From Nonomuraea sp. NEAU-A123 (GTDB lineage: Bacteria; Actinomycetota; Actinomycetes; Streptosporangiales; Streptosporangiaceae), in the NCBI RefSeq assembly GCF_018603905.1, contig NZ_JAHFZZ010000004.1, positions 681,881 to 745,880 of the forward strand: 64,000 nt of DNA, given 5' to 3'. Shown here piece by piece: positions 17,258-26,552 of this stretch. The notes under the pieces are model-generated. The model was not told the origin of the DNA and ran no database searches. It saw nothing but the letters and a program-made list of their open reading frames with translations. Within the stretch, counting starts at the first letter, position 1. Each line of letters opens with the position of its first letter. Position numbers and translations under genes: made by a program.

Positions 17258-19096
17258 CTAGCTGAGGCTGTCCAGCCAGGCCTGGTGCAGGTTGGCGAAG
17301 CGGCCGGAGGCGGCGATGAGCCGGTCCGGCGAGCCGTCCTCGACGATCTCGCCCCGCTCCATGACCAGCACCCGGTCGGCGATCTCCACGGTCGACAGCC
17401 GGTGCGCGATGATCAGCGCCGTCCGGTCGGCGAGGATCGTGCGCAGCGCCCGCTGCACCAGCCGCTCGCTCGGCACGTCGAGGCTGGAGGTCGCCTCGTC
17501 GAGGATGAGCACCGCGGGATCGGCCAGGAACGCCCTGGCGAAGGCCACCAACTGGCGCTGACCGGCCGACATGCGCCCGCCCCGCTTGCCCACCTCGGTG
17601 TCGTAGCCGTCGGGCAGCGCGGAGATGAACTCGTGCGCGCCGATCGCCTTGGCCGCCTCGCGCACCTCGCGCTCGGAGGCGCCGGGGCGGCCGAACCTGA
17701 CGTTGTCGGCGACCGTACCGCTGAACAGGAAGTTCTCCTGCGTCACCATGACCACGGCCTTGCGCAGCGTGGGCTCGTCGAGATCGCGTAGATCGACGCC
17801 GTCGAGCAGGACGCGGCCCGCAGTCGGGTCGTAGAAGCGGGAGATCAGCTTGGCCAGCGTCGTCTTGCCCGCGCCGGTCGAGCCGACCAGCGCGACGCTC
17901 TGCCCGGCCGGGATCGTCAGATCCAGCCCCGGCAGGATCGGCCGCTCCTCCACATAGGCGAACCTGACGCCCTCGAACTTGACCTTGCCGCGGGCCTTGG
18001 GCAGCGCCTCCGGCTCGCGCGGCTCCGGCACGGCCGGCTCCTCCTCCAGCACGCCCGACAGCTTCTCCAGCGCGGCGCCCGCCGACTGGAGCGTGTTGTA
18101 GAACTGGCTGATCTCCTGCATCGGCTCGTAGAACTGGCGCAGGTAGAGCAGGAAGGCCGCCAGCACGCCGACCGTGACCTCGCCGTGCAGCGCCAGCCAG
18201 CCGCCGTAGACCAGCACGCCCGCCACGGTCACGTTGCCGATCAGCTTGATGCCCGGCATGAACACCGCGATGAGGTGCATGCTGCTGGCGTTGGCGCCGC
18301 GGTAGTCGTCGTTGAGCTGCTTGAAGATCTCCTGGTTACGCGGCTCCCGGCGGAAGGCCTGCACGGCGCGGATGCCGGTCATCGACTCCACGAAGTGGAC
18401 GATGACCAGCGCCACCGTCTCCCTGGTCCGCCGGTAGACGATCGCCGACTGGCGACGGAACCACCGGGTGAACAGCAGCAGCAGCGGCAGCGGGATCAGC
18501 GCCACCAGGCCCAGGTGGACGTCGAGCACCAGCAGCAGCGCGGCCGTGCCGAACATGGTGAGCACGGCGGTGACCAGGCCGTCGAAGCCCGACTGCAGCA
18601 GCTCGGCGATGGCGTCGATGTCGGAGGTGAGCCGCGAGATGACGCGGCCGGAGGTGTACTTCTCGTGGAAGCTCAGCGACAGCCGCTGGAAGTGGTCGAA
18701 CACCCGCCTGCGCAGCTCCAGCAGGATGTTCTGGCCGATGCGGCCCGACAGTTGCAGGAACGCCTGCCGGGTGAGGGCCTGCGTCACCGCCGCCGCCAGG
18801 ATCACCCCGACGACGGTCAGCAGCGTGCCGGGGCCGGTGCCCTTGAGCATCGGCGGGATGCCCGCGTCGATGCCCACCTTCACCAGGTAGGGGATCGCCA
18901 GGCCGGCCAGGTTGGACACGATGATGATGCCGGTGAGCAGGGCGATCGCCTTGCGGTGCGGCGTGAGCAGGTCGCCGAGCAGCCTGCGGGAGCGCTCCCG
19001 CAGCAACACCGTCACCGTCTCGGACAGGTCGTCCTGATTCTCGGAGGCGACGCCCCGCCAGTCGGCCGCGCTCGATGTCGTGGTGGTGGTCGTCAT
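17258..19096 (-). CDS. ABC exporter half-transporter, second subunit
   Basis: 612 residues: a six-helix membrane domain (about 45-340) fused to an ATPase domain. Walker A is GSTGAGKTTL, Walker B is AVLILDEATSS with the catalytic Glu, and the switch His is in IIAHRLSTVE. The signature motif reads MSAGQRQ, not the consensus LSGGQ. Start ATG 19096 overlaps the stop of the upstream half-transporter gene by 4 bases. With that partner it forms a heterodimer in which one ATP site is degenerate. Substrate unknown; lipid or drug export is likely. Confidence 0.93.
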   Translation of the reverse strand: MTTTTTTSSAADWRGVASENQDDLSETVTVLLRERSRRLLGDLLTPHRKAIALLTGIIIVSNLAGLAIPYLVKVGIDAGIPPMLKGTGPGTLLTVVGVILAAAVTQALTRQAFLQLSGRIGQNILLELRRRVFDHFQRLSLSFHEKYTSGRVISRLTSDIDAIAELLQSGFDGLVTAVLTMFGTAALLLVLDVHLGLVALIPLPLLLLFTRWFRRQSAIVYRRTRETVALVIVHFVESMTGIRAVQAFRREPRNQEIFKQLNDDYRGANASSMHLIAVFMPGIKLIGNVTVAGVLVYGGWLALHGEVTVGVLAAFLLYLRQFYEPMQEISQFYNTLQSAGAALEKLSGVLEEEPAVPEPREPEALPKARGKVKFEGVRFAYVEERPILPGLDLTIPAGQSVALVGSTGAGKTTLAKLISRFYDPTAGRVLLDGVDLRDLDEPTLRKAVVMVTQENFLFSGTVADNVRFGRPGASEREVREAAKAIGAHEFISALPDGYDTEVGKRGGRMSAGQRQLVAFARAFLADPAVLILDEATSSLDVPSERLVQRALRTILADRTALIIAHRLSTVEIADRVLVMERGEIVEDGSPDRLIAASGRFANLHQAWLDSLS

Positions 19097-20889
19097 CGGA
19101 GGGCTCCTTCCGAGGGGTCGAAGTCGGCGTCCTGGGCGAGCAGCTCGCGGTATTCGGGCACCTCGTCGAGCAGGTCGTGGTGCCGTCCGACGTGCGTGAT
19201 CGTGCCGTCCCTGAGCAGCGCCACCTTGTCGGCCAGCAGGACCGTGGAGGCGCGGTGGGCGACCACGATGCCGGTCGCCTCGCGCAGCACGTGGCGCAGC
19301 GCCTCCTCCACCAGCGCCTCCGTCTCGACGTCGAGCGCGGACAGCGTGTCGTCGAGGACCAGGATGCGCGGCTTGCTCAGCACGGCCCGCGCCAGCGCCA
19401 GGCGCTGCCGCTGGCCGCCGGACAGGGACATGCCCTGCTCGCCGATCCGGGTGTCGAGGCCCCAGGGCAGGTCGTACACGAACATCGCCTGGGCGGTGCG
19501 GATGGCGTCGTCGAGCTCCTCCTCGGTGGCGTCGTGGCGGCCGAGCGTGAGGTTCTCGCGCACGCTCATCGAGAACAGCGTCGGCTCCTCGAACGCCGTG
19601 GCCACCACCTCGCGCAGCGCGGGCAGCGACAGCTCGCGCACGTCGTGTCCGTCGATCGTGACCCGGCCCGCGGTGGGGTCGATCAGCCGGGGTACGAGCG
19701 AGGTCATCGTCGTCTTGCCCGAGCCGGTCGCGCCGACGATGGCGACCGTCTCGCCCGGGCGTACCTCGAGCCACACGTCACGGAGCACCGGCTGGTCGGC
19801 GCCGGGGAAGCGGAACTCCACGCCCTCGAAGCGCAGGTGGCCGCGCGGCCGCTCGATCGACCCGGTGCCGCCCTCGATGGCCGGGACCGTGTCCATGACC
19901 TCCATGACCCGGTCGGCGGAGGTCATCGCCTCCTGGGCCATCGCCAGGATGTAACCGAGGCTGGCCACCGGCCAGACGAGCTGCAGCATCAGGGTGGTGA
20001 AGGCGACCAGCGTGCCCAGCGTGAGCGAGCCGCCGCCCACCGCCAGCGCGCCGAGCAGCAGGACCAGGGCGAGCGTGAAGTTGGGGATCACTTCGAGGAA
20101 GGTGAAGAAGCGGGCGGACAGCCGCACCTTGTCCATCGAGGTGCCGTAGACCTTGCGCGCCGTGTCGTCGAACTGGTCGAACACGTGGTGCCGGCGGCCG
20201 AACGCCTTGATCGTCCGGATGCCGATCGCCGACTCCTCGACCACCGTGGCGAGGTCTCCCTGCTGGTCCTGCACCTGGCGGGAGATCCGGATGTACTTCT
20301 TCTCGAACCTCAGCGACACCCACACGATCGGCACCGCCGACGCGGCCACCAGGAGCCCGAGCGGCCAGTACATGTTCAGCAGCAGCACCGTCACGGTGGT
20401 CAGCTGCAGGATGTTCATGACCAGGAAGAGCATGCCGAAGCCGAGGAAGCGGCGGATCGTGGACAGGTCGGTGGTGGCCCGCGACAGCAGCTGGCCCGAC
20501 TGCCAGTCACCGTGGAAGCCCATCGGCAGGCGCTGCAGGTGCGCGTAGAGGTCGTCGCGGATCTGGGTCTCCAGCCCGAGGACCGGGCCGGTCTGCGTCC
20601 AGCGCCTGAAGAAGATCAGGAACGCTTCGAGTACGCCCACGCCCAGGGCGATGAGCCCGAGGGGGAGCAGGGCACCGGAGTCGCCGCGGAGCACGGGCCC
20701 GTCGACGACCTCCTTGCCCACGAGAGGCAGGGCGATGCTCGCCCCGATGCCGATGATCGCGGCCAGCCAGATGAAGACCAACCTGAGGACGTAGGGGCGG
20801 AGATAGGGCTTCATCCGCCACAGTGCGTTGGAGGTGAGTGGTTGGGAGATGGGCAGGGGACGGCGAGGAGAACGCGTATCGGGAGGCAT
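19093..20889 (-). CDS. ABC exporter half-transporter, first subunit
   Basis: 598 residues, membrane domain plus ATPase domain. Walker A is GATGSGKTTM, the signature is the canonical [14 protein letters not shown], but Walker B reads ILVLDDTLSALD, with Asp in place of the catalytic Glu. The switch His is in VVAHRAST. Together with the partner's altered signature, this makes exactly one degenerate site, the hallmark of asymmetric heterodimeric exporters. ATG 20889 ([13 protein letters not shown]) is chosen; the frame is open to 20973. Confidence 0.93.
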   Translation of the reverse strand: MPPDTRSPRRPLPISQPLTSNALWRMKPYLRPYVLRLVFIWLAAIIGIGASIALPLVGKEVVDGPVLRGDSGALLPLGLIALGVGVLEAFLIFFRRWTQTGPVLGLETQIRDDLYAHLQRLPMGFHGDWQSGQLLSRATTDLSTIRRFLGFGMLFLVMNILQLTTVTVLLLNMYWPLGLLVAASAVPIVWVSLRFEKKYIRISRQVQDQQGDLATVVEESAIGIRTIKAFGRRHHVFDQFDDTARKVYGTSMDKVRLSARFFTFLEVIPNFTLALVLLLGALAVGGGSLTLGTLVAFTTLMLQLVWPVASLGYILAMAQEAMTSADRVMEVMDTVPAIEGGTGSIERPRGHLRFEGVEFRFPGADQPVLRDVWLEVRPGETVAIVGATGSGKTTMTSLVPRLIDPTAGRVTIDGHDVRELSLPALREVVATAFEEPTLFSMSVRENLTLGRHDATEEELDDAIRTAQAMFVYDLPWGLDTRIGEQGMSLSGGQRQRLALARAVLSKPRILVLDDTLSALDVETEALVEEALRHVLREATGIVVAHRASTVLLADKVALLRDGTITHVGRHHDLLDEVPEYRELLAQDADFDPSEGALR

Positions 20890-21056
20890 CCCATCCAGGC
20901 TAATACGTTGGATCAACCGATTTTCTGGCAGGCACCGCCTGCTCCGTGCCCCCAAAGCGGAATAATTTTCCAACCACTTGGCCCATGGAAAAGAGCCCGG
21001 TCAGAGGGCGAGCGGTGCCGCCCCGGCCCAAATGCCGGCATATATCCGGATACGGC

Positions 21057-22019
21057 TTAGGTTGCTGAGCAGGCGGCGCGGAGGCGGTCGGCCATGGCGC
21101 CCAGCACCGGCACGAGTTCGGGCGGATCCAGCACCTCGAACGCGAATCCCTTGGCCGCCGTATAGATCGCCAGCTCCTCCAGTGAGTTCGACCCCGTGTG
21201 CAGCACGCAGGAACGCGCGTCCCGCGCCTCCAGCCGCCCGGCCCCGGGGGAGGTGCGCGGCGCGACGGCCTCGACCGGCGCGTGGAACAGGATGCGCGCC
21301 TGATACCGGTACGGCGCCGAGGTGATCGCCCGCGAGACGTACGCCGCGGCGTCCTCGCTGGGCGGGGTCCGGGGCGTGAACCGGGCGCCCGGCGGCCCGG
21401 CGTCCCCCTCGACCCGGTCGACGCGGAACGTCCGCCAGCCGGCCCGGTCCACGTCCCAGGCCAGCAGGTACCAGCGCCACGTCGTGTGCACCAGCGAGTG
21501 CGGCTCGACGGTCCGCACAGTGACGCCGTCACGCCCCGGATAGCGCAGCCGCAACCGCCGATGGTCGCGGCAGGCCGCGGCGATCGCGGTCAGCAGGTCG
21601 GGATCCACACCCTGGGCATGGGGCCCGGTCAGGGGCACGGTCGCCGCCTGGAACGCGGTCAGCCGGTGGCGCAGCCGCGACGGCAGCACCTGCTGGAGCT
21701 TGGCCAGCGCCCGCAGCGAGCTCTCCGCCAGCCCCGCCACGCTGCCGGTCGCGGCCGTGCGCAGCCCGATGGCGACCGCCACCGCCTCGTCGTCGTCGAG
21801 CAGCAGCGGCGGCAGCGCGGCACCGGCGCCGAGCCGGTAGCCGCCCGCGACCCCGGGCGTGGCGTCCACCGGGTATCCCAGGTCGCGCAGCCGGTCGATG
21901 TCGCGGCGGACGGTACGCAGGCCGACGCCCAGCCGTTCGGCCAGGTCGGCGCCCCTCCAGTCGCCTCGCGACTGCAGCAGGGACAGGAGGCGGAGCAGCC
22001 GGGCCGAGGTCTCCAACAT
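21057..22019 (-). CDS. WYL-domain transcriptional regulator (YafY type)
   Basis: 320 residues. An N-terminal helix-turn-helix (about 1-60: LLRLLSLLQSRGDWRGADLAERLGVGLRTVRRDIDRL in adjoining segments) is followed by a WYL ligand-binding domain containing LVHTTWRWYLLAWD and a C-terminal extension. I chose ATG 22019 (MLETSARLL), the common start in this family; ATGs at 22028 and 22040 are possible, the last lying inside the inverted repeat. It is divergent from an epoxide hydrolase gene and probably represses it and itself through the repeat at 22036-22066. Confidence 0.9.
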   Translation of the reverse strand: MLETSARLLRLLSLLQSRGDWRGADLAERLGVGLRTVRRDIDRLRDLGYPVDATPGVAGGYRLGAGAALPPLLLDDDEAVAVAIGLRTAATGSVAGLAESSLRALAKLQQVLPSRLRHRLTAFQAATVPLTGPHAQGVDPDLLTAIAAACRDHRRLRLRYPGRDGVTVRTVEPHSLVHTTWRWYLLAWDVDRAGWRTFRVDRVEGDAGPPGARFTPRTPPSEDAAAYVSRAITSAPYRYQARILFHAPVEAVAPRTSPGAGRLEARDARSCVLHTGSNSLEELAIYTAAKGFAFEVLDPPELVPVLGAMADRLRAACSAT

Positions 22020-22035
22020 GTTCCTCATTCTGTCC

Positions 22036-22066
22036 GCCATTGGTGCCGGAAGCTGTCACCAATGGC
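22036..22066. promoter_or_regulatory. Perfect inverted repeat, likely WYL-regulator operator
   Basis: GCCATTGGTG-N11-CACCAATGGC, a perfect 10-bp dyad between the divergent regulator and epoxide hydrolase genes. It ends 3 nt before the TAGCGT -10 box of the hydrolase, so a bound protein would block that promoter. Confidence 0.75.
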
Positions 22067-22069
22067 TTC

Positions 22070-22075
22070 TAGCGT
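22070..22075 (+). promoter_or_regulatory. -10 box (TAGCGT), leaderless promoter
   Basis: TAGCGT ends 6 nt before ATG 22082; no ribosome site is present, so the epoxide hydrolase mRNA is probably leaderless. Confidence 0.5.
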
Positions 22076-22081
22076 CAGAGC

Positions 22082-23227
22082 ATGACCACGAGCGACATCA
22101 CCCCGTACACCGTCCATATCCCGCCAGCCGACCTCGACGACCTGCACGAGCGGCTGGCCCGCACCAGGTGGGCCGCCGACCTGCCGGAGACCGGCTGGGA
22201 GCGGGGCGTGCCGTCCGCATACCTGCGCGAGCTGGCCGGGCACTGGGCCGAGGGCTACGACTGGCGGGCGCATGAGGCGGCGCTGAACGCCCATCCGCAG
22301 TTCTTCACCACGATCGACGGCGCCGGTGTGCACTTCCTGCACGTGCGGTCCGCCGACCCCGGCGCCGTCCCGCTGATGCTGATCCACGGCTGGCCCGGCT
22401 CGGTCGTGGAGTTCCTGGACGTGATCGGCCCGCTCACCGAGCCCGCGGCCCCCGGCGGCACGTCCTTCCACCTGGTGATCCCGTCGCTGCCCGGCTACGG
22501 GTTCTCCGGCCCGCTGCGCGAGACCGGCTGGACCGACGGGCGCACCGCCGCCGCGCTGGTCGAGCTCATGTCCAGGCTCGGGTACGAGCGGTACGGGGTG
22601 CAGGGCGGCGACGTCGGCGCGTTCATCGCCCCGTTGATGGGCCGCCTGGCCCCGGAGCGGGTCATCGGCGTGCACGTCAACGCCCTGGTCACCTTCCCCA
22701 CCGGAGACCCCGCCGTCATGGCCGCGCTGACCGAGCGGGAACGGGCGCGGCTGAGCGAGATGCAGAAGTGGCAGGACCAGATGGGCGCGTACATGCAGAT
22801 CCAGGGCACCCGCCCGCAGACCATCGCCCAGTCTCTGCTCGACTCCCCCGCCGGTCAGCTCGCCTGGATCGTGGAGAAGTTCCATGACTGGACCGACCCG
22901 GCCGCCAAGCTGCCCGAGGACGCCGTCGACCGCGACCGCATCCTCACCGACGTGAGCGTCTACTGGTTCACGGGTACGGCCGGCAGCGCCGCCCACACCT
23001 ACTTCGAGCGGTTCAACGACCCCGCCATGTGGCAGCCGAAGGAGCGCGGCACGGTGCCGACCGGGGTGGCGGTGTTCACCACCGACGTCTCCATCCGCCC
23101 GCTGGCCGAGCAGGTGCACAACGTGGTGCACTGGTCGGAGTTCGACCGGGGCGGTCACTTCGCCGCTCTGGAAGCCCCCGACCTGTTCACCGCCGACGTG
23201 CGGGAGTTCTTCCGCGCCCTGGTCTGA
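22082..23227 (+). CDS. Epoxide hydrolase with EHN domain
   Basis: 381 residues. An N-terminal EHN domain (about 7-110) precedes the alpha/beta hydrolase core. The oxyanion motif HGWPGS is at 102-107, the nucleophile Asp177 is in QGGDVGAF, and the base His is in GGHFAALEAPD near the C-terminus. Such enzymes add water to epoxides through an aspartyl ester. No signal peptide. Divergent from the WYL regulator and ending 3 nt before the convergent aldehyde dehydrogenase stop. Confidence 0.92.
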   Translation: MTTSDITPYTVHIPPADLDDLHERLARTRWAADLPETGWERGVPSAYLRELAGHWAEGYDWRAHEAALNAHPQFFTTIDGAGVHFLHVRSADPGAVPLMLIHGWPGSVVEFLDVIGPLTEPAAPGGTSFHLVIPSLPGYGFSGPLRETGWTDGRTAAALVELMSRLGYERYGVQGGDVGAFIAPLMGRLAPERVIGVHVNALVTFPTGDPAVMAALTERERARLSEMQKWQDQMGAYMQIQGTRPQTIAQSLLDSPAGQLAWIVEKFHDWTDPAAKLPEDAVDRDRILTDVSVYWFTGTAGSAAHTYFERFNDPAMWQPKERGTVPTGVAVFTTDVSIRPLAEQVHNVVHWSEFDRGGHFAALEAPDLFTADVREFFRALV

Positions 23228-23230
23228 ACG

Positions 23231-24688
23231 TCAGAAGGCGAAGGGGCGCGGGGTGTCGCGTGAGGTCACCCACTGCAGCTCGGTGAAGTCCTCAGCGGCG
23301 AAGCCCACGCCGAAGCGCCCCCAGCCGCTGTCCTTGACCCCGCCGAACGGCATCTGCGGCTCGTCGTTGACCGGCTGGTCGTTGATGTGCACGATCCCGG
23401 CCTCCAGCCGCCGGGCGATCTCCAGTCCCCGGCTCGGCCGCCCGGTCAGTACGGCCGCGGTCAGGCCGAAGCGCGACTCGTTCGCCCGCCGTACCGCCTC
23501 GTCCGCGTCCTCGACGACGTCGAGGATGACGACGGGACCGAAGGTCTCGTCGAAGGCGAGCTCGGCTTCGGCCGGCACGCCGGTGAGGACGGTGGCCGGG
23601 TAGCACGGCGGCTCGGGGGTGCCGCCCGCGAGCACGCCGGCGCCCATCGCGACGGCCTCCTCGACGCGGCGGGTGACGAGCGAGAGCGCCCACTTGTTGA
23701 TCAGCGGGCCGATGACCGTGCGCGGGTCGGCCGGGTCGCCCATCGGCAGCGTGGCCGCCTTGGCGGCGAACCGTTCGGTGAACTCGCCGGCGATCGCCCG
23801 CTCGACGTAGATGCGGCGGGCGCACATGCACACCTGCCCCTGGTGGACGAAGGCGCCGTAGGCGGCGGCGTTGACGGCGTAGCCGAGGTCGGCGTCGGCC
23901 AGCACGATCAGCGGGTTGTGGCCGCTGAGCTGGAGCACGATGCGCTTGAGGTGCCGCCCGGCCGCCTCGGCCAGCCGCCGGCCGGTGACGGTCGAGCCGG
24001 TGAAGTTGACGCGGCGTACGCGCGGGTGACCGATCAGCTCCTCGGCGATCGCGCCGGCGTCGCCCGGCGCGTGGGTGACCACGTTGAGCACCCCGGGTGG
24101 CAGCCCGGCCTCGGCGAACACCTCCGCCCAGAGCGCGCCCCCGGTCAGCGGCGACTCCTCGGAGGGCTTCAGCACCACGGTGTTGCCCAGCGCCATCGGC
24201 CCCACGATGGCCCGCGCGGCCAGGACCAGCGACGCGTTCCACGGCGCGATGGCGGCCACGACGCCGACCGGACCCCGGATGGCGTACGCGCGGGTGCCGG
24301 GCACGTCGGACGGCATGATCTGCCCGACCGGGCCGTGGGCCAGCCCGGACGCCTGACGCAGCAGCGAGACGCAGAAGCCGATGTGCGTCATGGCGACCTG
24401 CCGGGTGCAGCCGATCTCGGCCGTCAGGAGTCCGGCGATCTCCTTGGTCCGCCGCTCGACGACGTCGGCGGCGCGGAGCAGGATGAGCTGCCGGTCCGTC
24501 GGCGACGTCGCCGACCAGGAGGCGAACGCGGCGTGCGCCGCCTCGACGCCGTGCCGGGCGTCCTCGGCGTCGCCCGCGGCGACCTCGGCCAGGACGGCGC
24601 CCGTCCACGGATTGTGCTTGTCGTACCGCCGCCCGGTGCCTGAGTCGGACCAGCGCCCGTCGATGTAGTGCCGCACCGCCACGATCAC
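23231..24688 (-). CDS. Aldehyde dehydrogenase, benzaldehyde-dehydrogenase-like
   Basis: 485 residues, NAD(P)-dependent aldehyde dehydrogenase superfamily. The nucleophilic Cys is in GQVCMCARR, the cofactor region is APWNASLVLAARA plus VLKPSEESPL and FTGSTVTGRRLAE. The usual general-base Glu of ELGG is replaced: the sequence reads LQLSGHNPLIV. GTG 24688 overlaps the LivM stop by 4 bases, so this enzyme is translated from the transporter operon and probably oxidises the imported compound or an aldehyde made from it. C-terminus ends PFGGVKDSGWGRFG..PFAF. Confidence 0.92.
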   Translation of the reverse strand: MIVAVRHYIDGRWSDSGTGRRYDKHNPWTGAVLAEVAAGDAEDARHGVEAAHAAFASWSATSPTDRQLILLRAADVVERRTKEIAGLLTAEIGCTRQVAMTHIGFCVSLLRQASGLAHGPVGQIMPSDVPGTRAYAIRGPVGVVAAIAPWNASLVLAARAIVGPMALGNTVVLKPSEESPLTGGALWAEVFAEAGLPPGVLNVVTHAPGDAGAIAEELIGHPRVRRVNFTGSTVTGRRLAEAAGRHLKRIVLQLSGHNPLIVLADADLGYAVNAAAYGAFVHQGQVCMCARRIYVERAIAGEFTERFAAKAATLPMGDPADPRTVIGPLINKWALSLVTRRVEEAVAMGAGVLAGGTPEPPCYPATVLTGVPAEAELAFDETFGPVVILDVVEDADEAVRRANESRFGLTAAVLTGRPSRGLEIARRLEAGIVHINDQPVNDEPQMPFGGVKDSGWGRFGVGFAAEDFTELQWVTSRDTPRPFAF

Positions 24689-25680
24689 GAGGCCGAGTCT
24701 TCCAGACGGTAACCGACCGGCAGCAACTGGATCTGCGCCCGGCCGGCGAACAGGCCCCACAGTCCGCGCGGCAGGAACAGCGCGAACGCGACGGCGACCA
24801 GGCCCAGCCCGATCAGGTAGACGGCGCCCGCGTCGGCGAAGGCGTACTGCACGGTAAAGAACAGGACCGCGCCGACGATCGGCCCCTCGAACGTGCCGAG
24901 CCCGCCGACGAGCACCATGAAGATCATGTACGCGGTCCACTGGACGCCGAAGATCGACTGGGGCTGGATGAACAGCGTGTTCGCCAGCGTCAGCGCCCCG
25001 GCCGCGCCGCAGCCGAACCCGGCCAGCACGAACAGCAGCGCCTTCAGCGGCCGTACCCGCACCCCCACCGACGCGGCCGCGTCCTCGTCGTCGCGGATGG
25101 CCTGCAACGCGGCGCCCGTCCGGTGCCGCAGCAGGGCGAAGACGAGGGCGAGCAGCAGCAGCGCGAACGCCAGCGTGATCCAGTACGTGTAGGCGCGGCG
25201 CAGGTCGGGGCCGTAGACGTTCAGCCCGCGCAGCGACACCCCGGTGCCACCGCCGAGGTCGTGGTCGAAGGTGACCAGCAGCGCCAGCACCTCGGCCACG
25301 ACCCAGGTGCCGACCGCGAACTGGCCGCCGCGCAGCCGCAGGACCAGCGGTGACAGCAGCGCCGCGAGCACCGCCGAGCCCACCGAGGCGAGCACCACGG
25401 CAGGATAGGGGCTGATCCCCCACTGGGTGAGGAAGATCGTGCCGTACGCGCCGGCGCCGATGAACGCCTGCTGCCCGACCGACACCATCCCGCCGTAGCC
25501 GGCCAGCGCGTTCCACATGACGGCCAGGATCAGGAAGATGAACAGGCTGGTGAGCTGCTGCACGACGTTGGCGGTCACCATGTACGGCATGCCGCACAGC
25601 GCGAGCGCGGCGACCACCACGCAGCCGGAGGCGACCCGGGAGGCGGTGCTGGAGCGGCGGACCCGCCGGCCGGTGGTCAT
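24685..25680 (-). CDS. Branched-chain-amino-acid-type ABC permease, LivM
   Basis: 331 residues with about 9 hydrophobic helices. LivM family features include LAGYGGMVSVGQQAFIGAGAYG near the N-terminus, the cytoplasmic coupling loop ALQAIRDDEDAAASVGV, and VGGLGTFEGPIVGAVLFF. It pairs with LivH to form the membrane channel of the importer. ATG 25680 overlaps the LivH stop by 4 bases. Confidence 0.93.
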   Translation of the reverse strand: MTTGRRVRRSSTASRVASGCVVVAALALCGMPYMVTANVVQQLTSLFIFLILAVMWNALAGYGGMVSVGQQAFIGAGAYGTIFLTQWGISPYPAVVLASVGSAVLAALLSPLVLRLRGGQFAVGTWVVAEVLALLVTFDHDLGGGTGVSLRGLNVYGPDLRRAYTYWITLAFALLLLALVFALLRHRTGAALQAIRDDEDAAASVGVRVRPLKALLFVLAGFGCGAAGALTLANTLFIQPQSIFGVQWTAYMIFMVLVGGLGTFEGPIVGAVLFFTVQYAFADAGAVYLIGLGLVAVAFALFLPRGLWGLFAGRAQIQLLPVGYRLEDSAS

Positions 25681-26552
25681 GGGGCGCTCCGGGTGGCGAT
25701 GGACCTGCCGCGCGGGCCGGCCAGGATGACGAGGAAGACGAGGTGCCCGGCGAGGATCGAGTACTGCGGGTCGATCGTGCCCCCGACGGTCTGCGCGACG
25801 CCCAGGACGATCCCGCCGATCAGCGTCCCCCACAGAGACCCGAGCCCGCCGATGACCACGGCCTCGAAGGCGAAGATGAGCTGGGTGGGACCGGCCGAGG
25901 GGTCGAAGGTGGACCGGATCGCCAGGAACACCCCGGCCAGCGTGGCCGTGGCGACGGCGATGGCGGTCGCCCTGGCGTACACCGACGAGGCCGGGATGCC
26001 GACGAGCGCGGCCGTGTCGGGGTCCTGCGCGGTCGCCCGCATCTCCCGGCCGAAGCCGGTGCGGCGCAGCACGAGGTGCAGCCCGCCGAGCACGAGCACG
26101 GCCGCGGCCAGCACCAGCAGCCCGAAGACGGGCACCGAGAGCTGCCCGGTGACCCGCAGGCTCGCGGTGGAGATCCGCCCGGCCGGCGCGCCGAGCGAGT
26201 GCACGTCCGGGGAGAAGGCGCGCAGCAGCGCGTTCTGGATGACGATGGCCAGGCCGAACGTGGTCAGCAGCGGGATCAGCGGCCCGCCCCGCAGGCTGCG
26301 CGCGAGCACGGTGCGCTGGAGCAGGTAGCCCACGCCGAGCATGACGGGCAGCGCGGGCACCAGCGCGACCCACGGCGAGACGCCCAGCCGGTCCACCAGC
26401 GCCCACACCAGGAAGGTGCCCAGGATCGCCAGGTCGCCGTGCGCCAGGTTGATGATCCGCATGACGCCGAACATCAGTGACAGCCCGCAGGCGAACAGCG
26501 CGTACAGGCCGCCCAGGAAGACGCCCTGCACCACGGCGTTGACCCAGGTCAT
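25677..26552 (-). CDS. Branched-chain-amino-acid-type ABC permease, LivH
   Basis: 291 residues, about 8 helices. LivH hallmarks are YALFACGLSLMFGVMRIINLAHGDL, the coupling loop REMRATAQDPDTAALVGI and VIGGLGSLWGTLIGGIVLG. ATG 26552 overlaps the LivF stop by 4 bases. Confidence 0.93.
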   Translation of the reverse strand: MTWVNAVVQGVFLGGLYALFACGLSLMFGVMRIINLAHGDLAILGTFLVWALVDRLGVSPWVALVPALPVMLGVGYLLQRTVLARSLRGGPLIPLLTTFGLAIVIQNALLRAFSPDVHSLGAPAGRISTASLRVTGQLSVPVFGLLVLAAAVLVLGGLHLVLRRTGFGREMRATAQDPDTAALVGIPASSVYARATAIAVATATLAGVFLAIRSTFDPSAGPTQLIFAFEAVVIGGLGSLWGTLIGGIVLGVAQTVGGTIDPQYSILAGHLVFLVILAGPRGRSIATRSAP

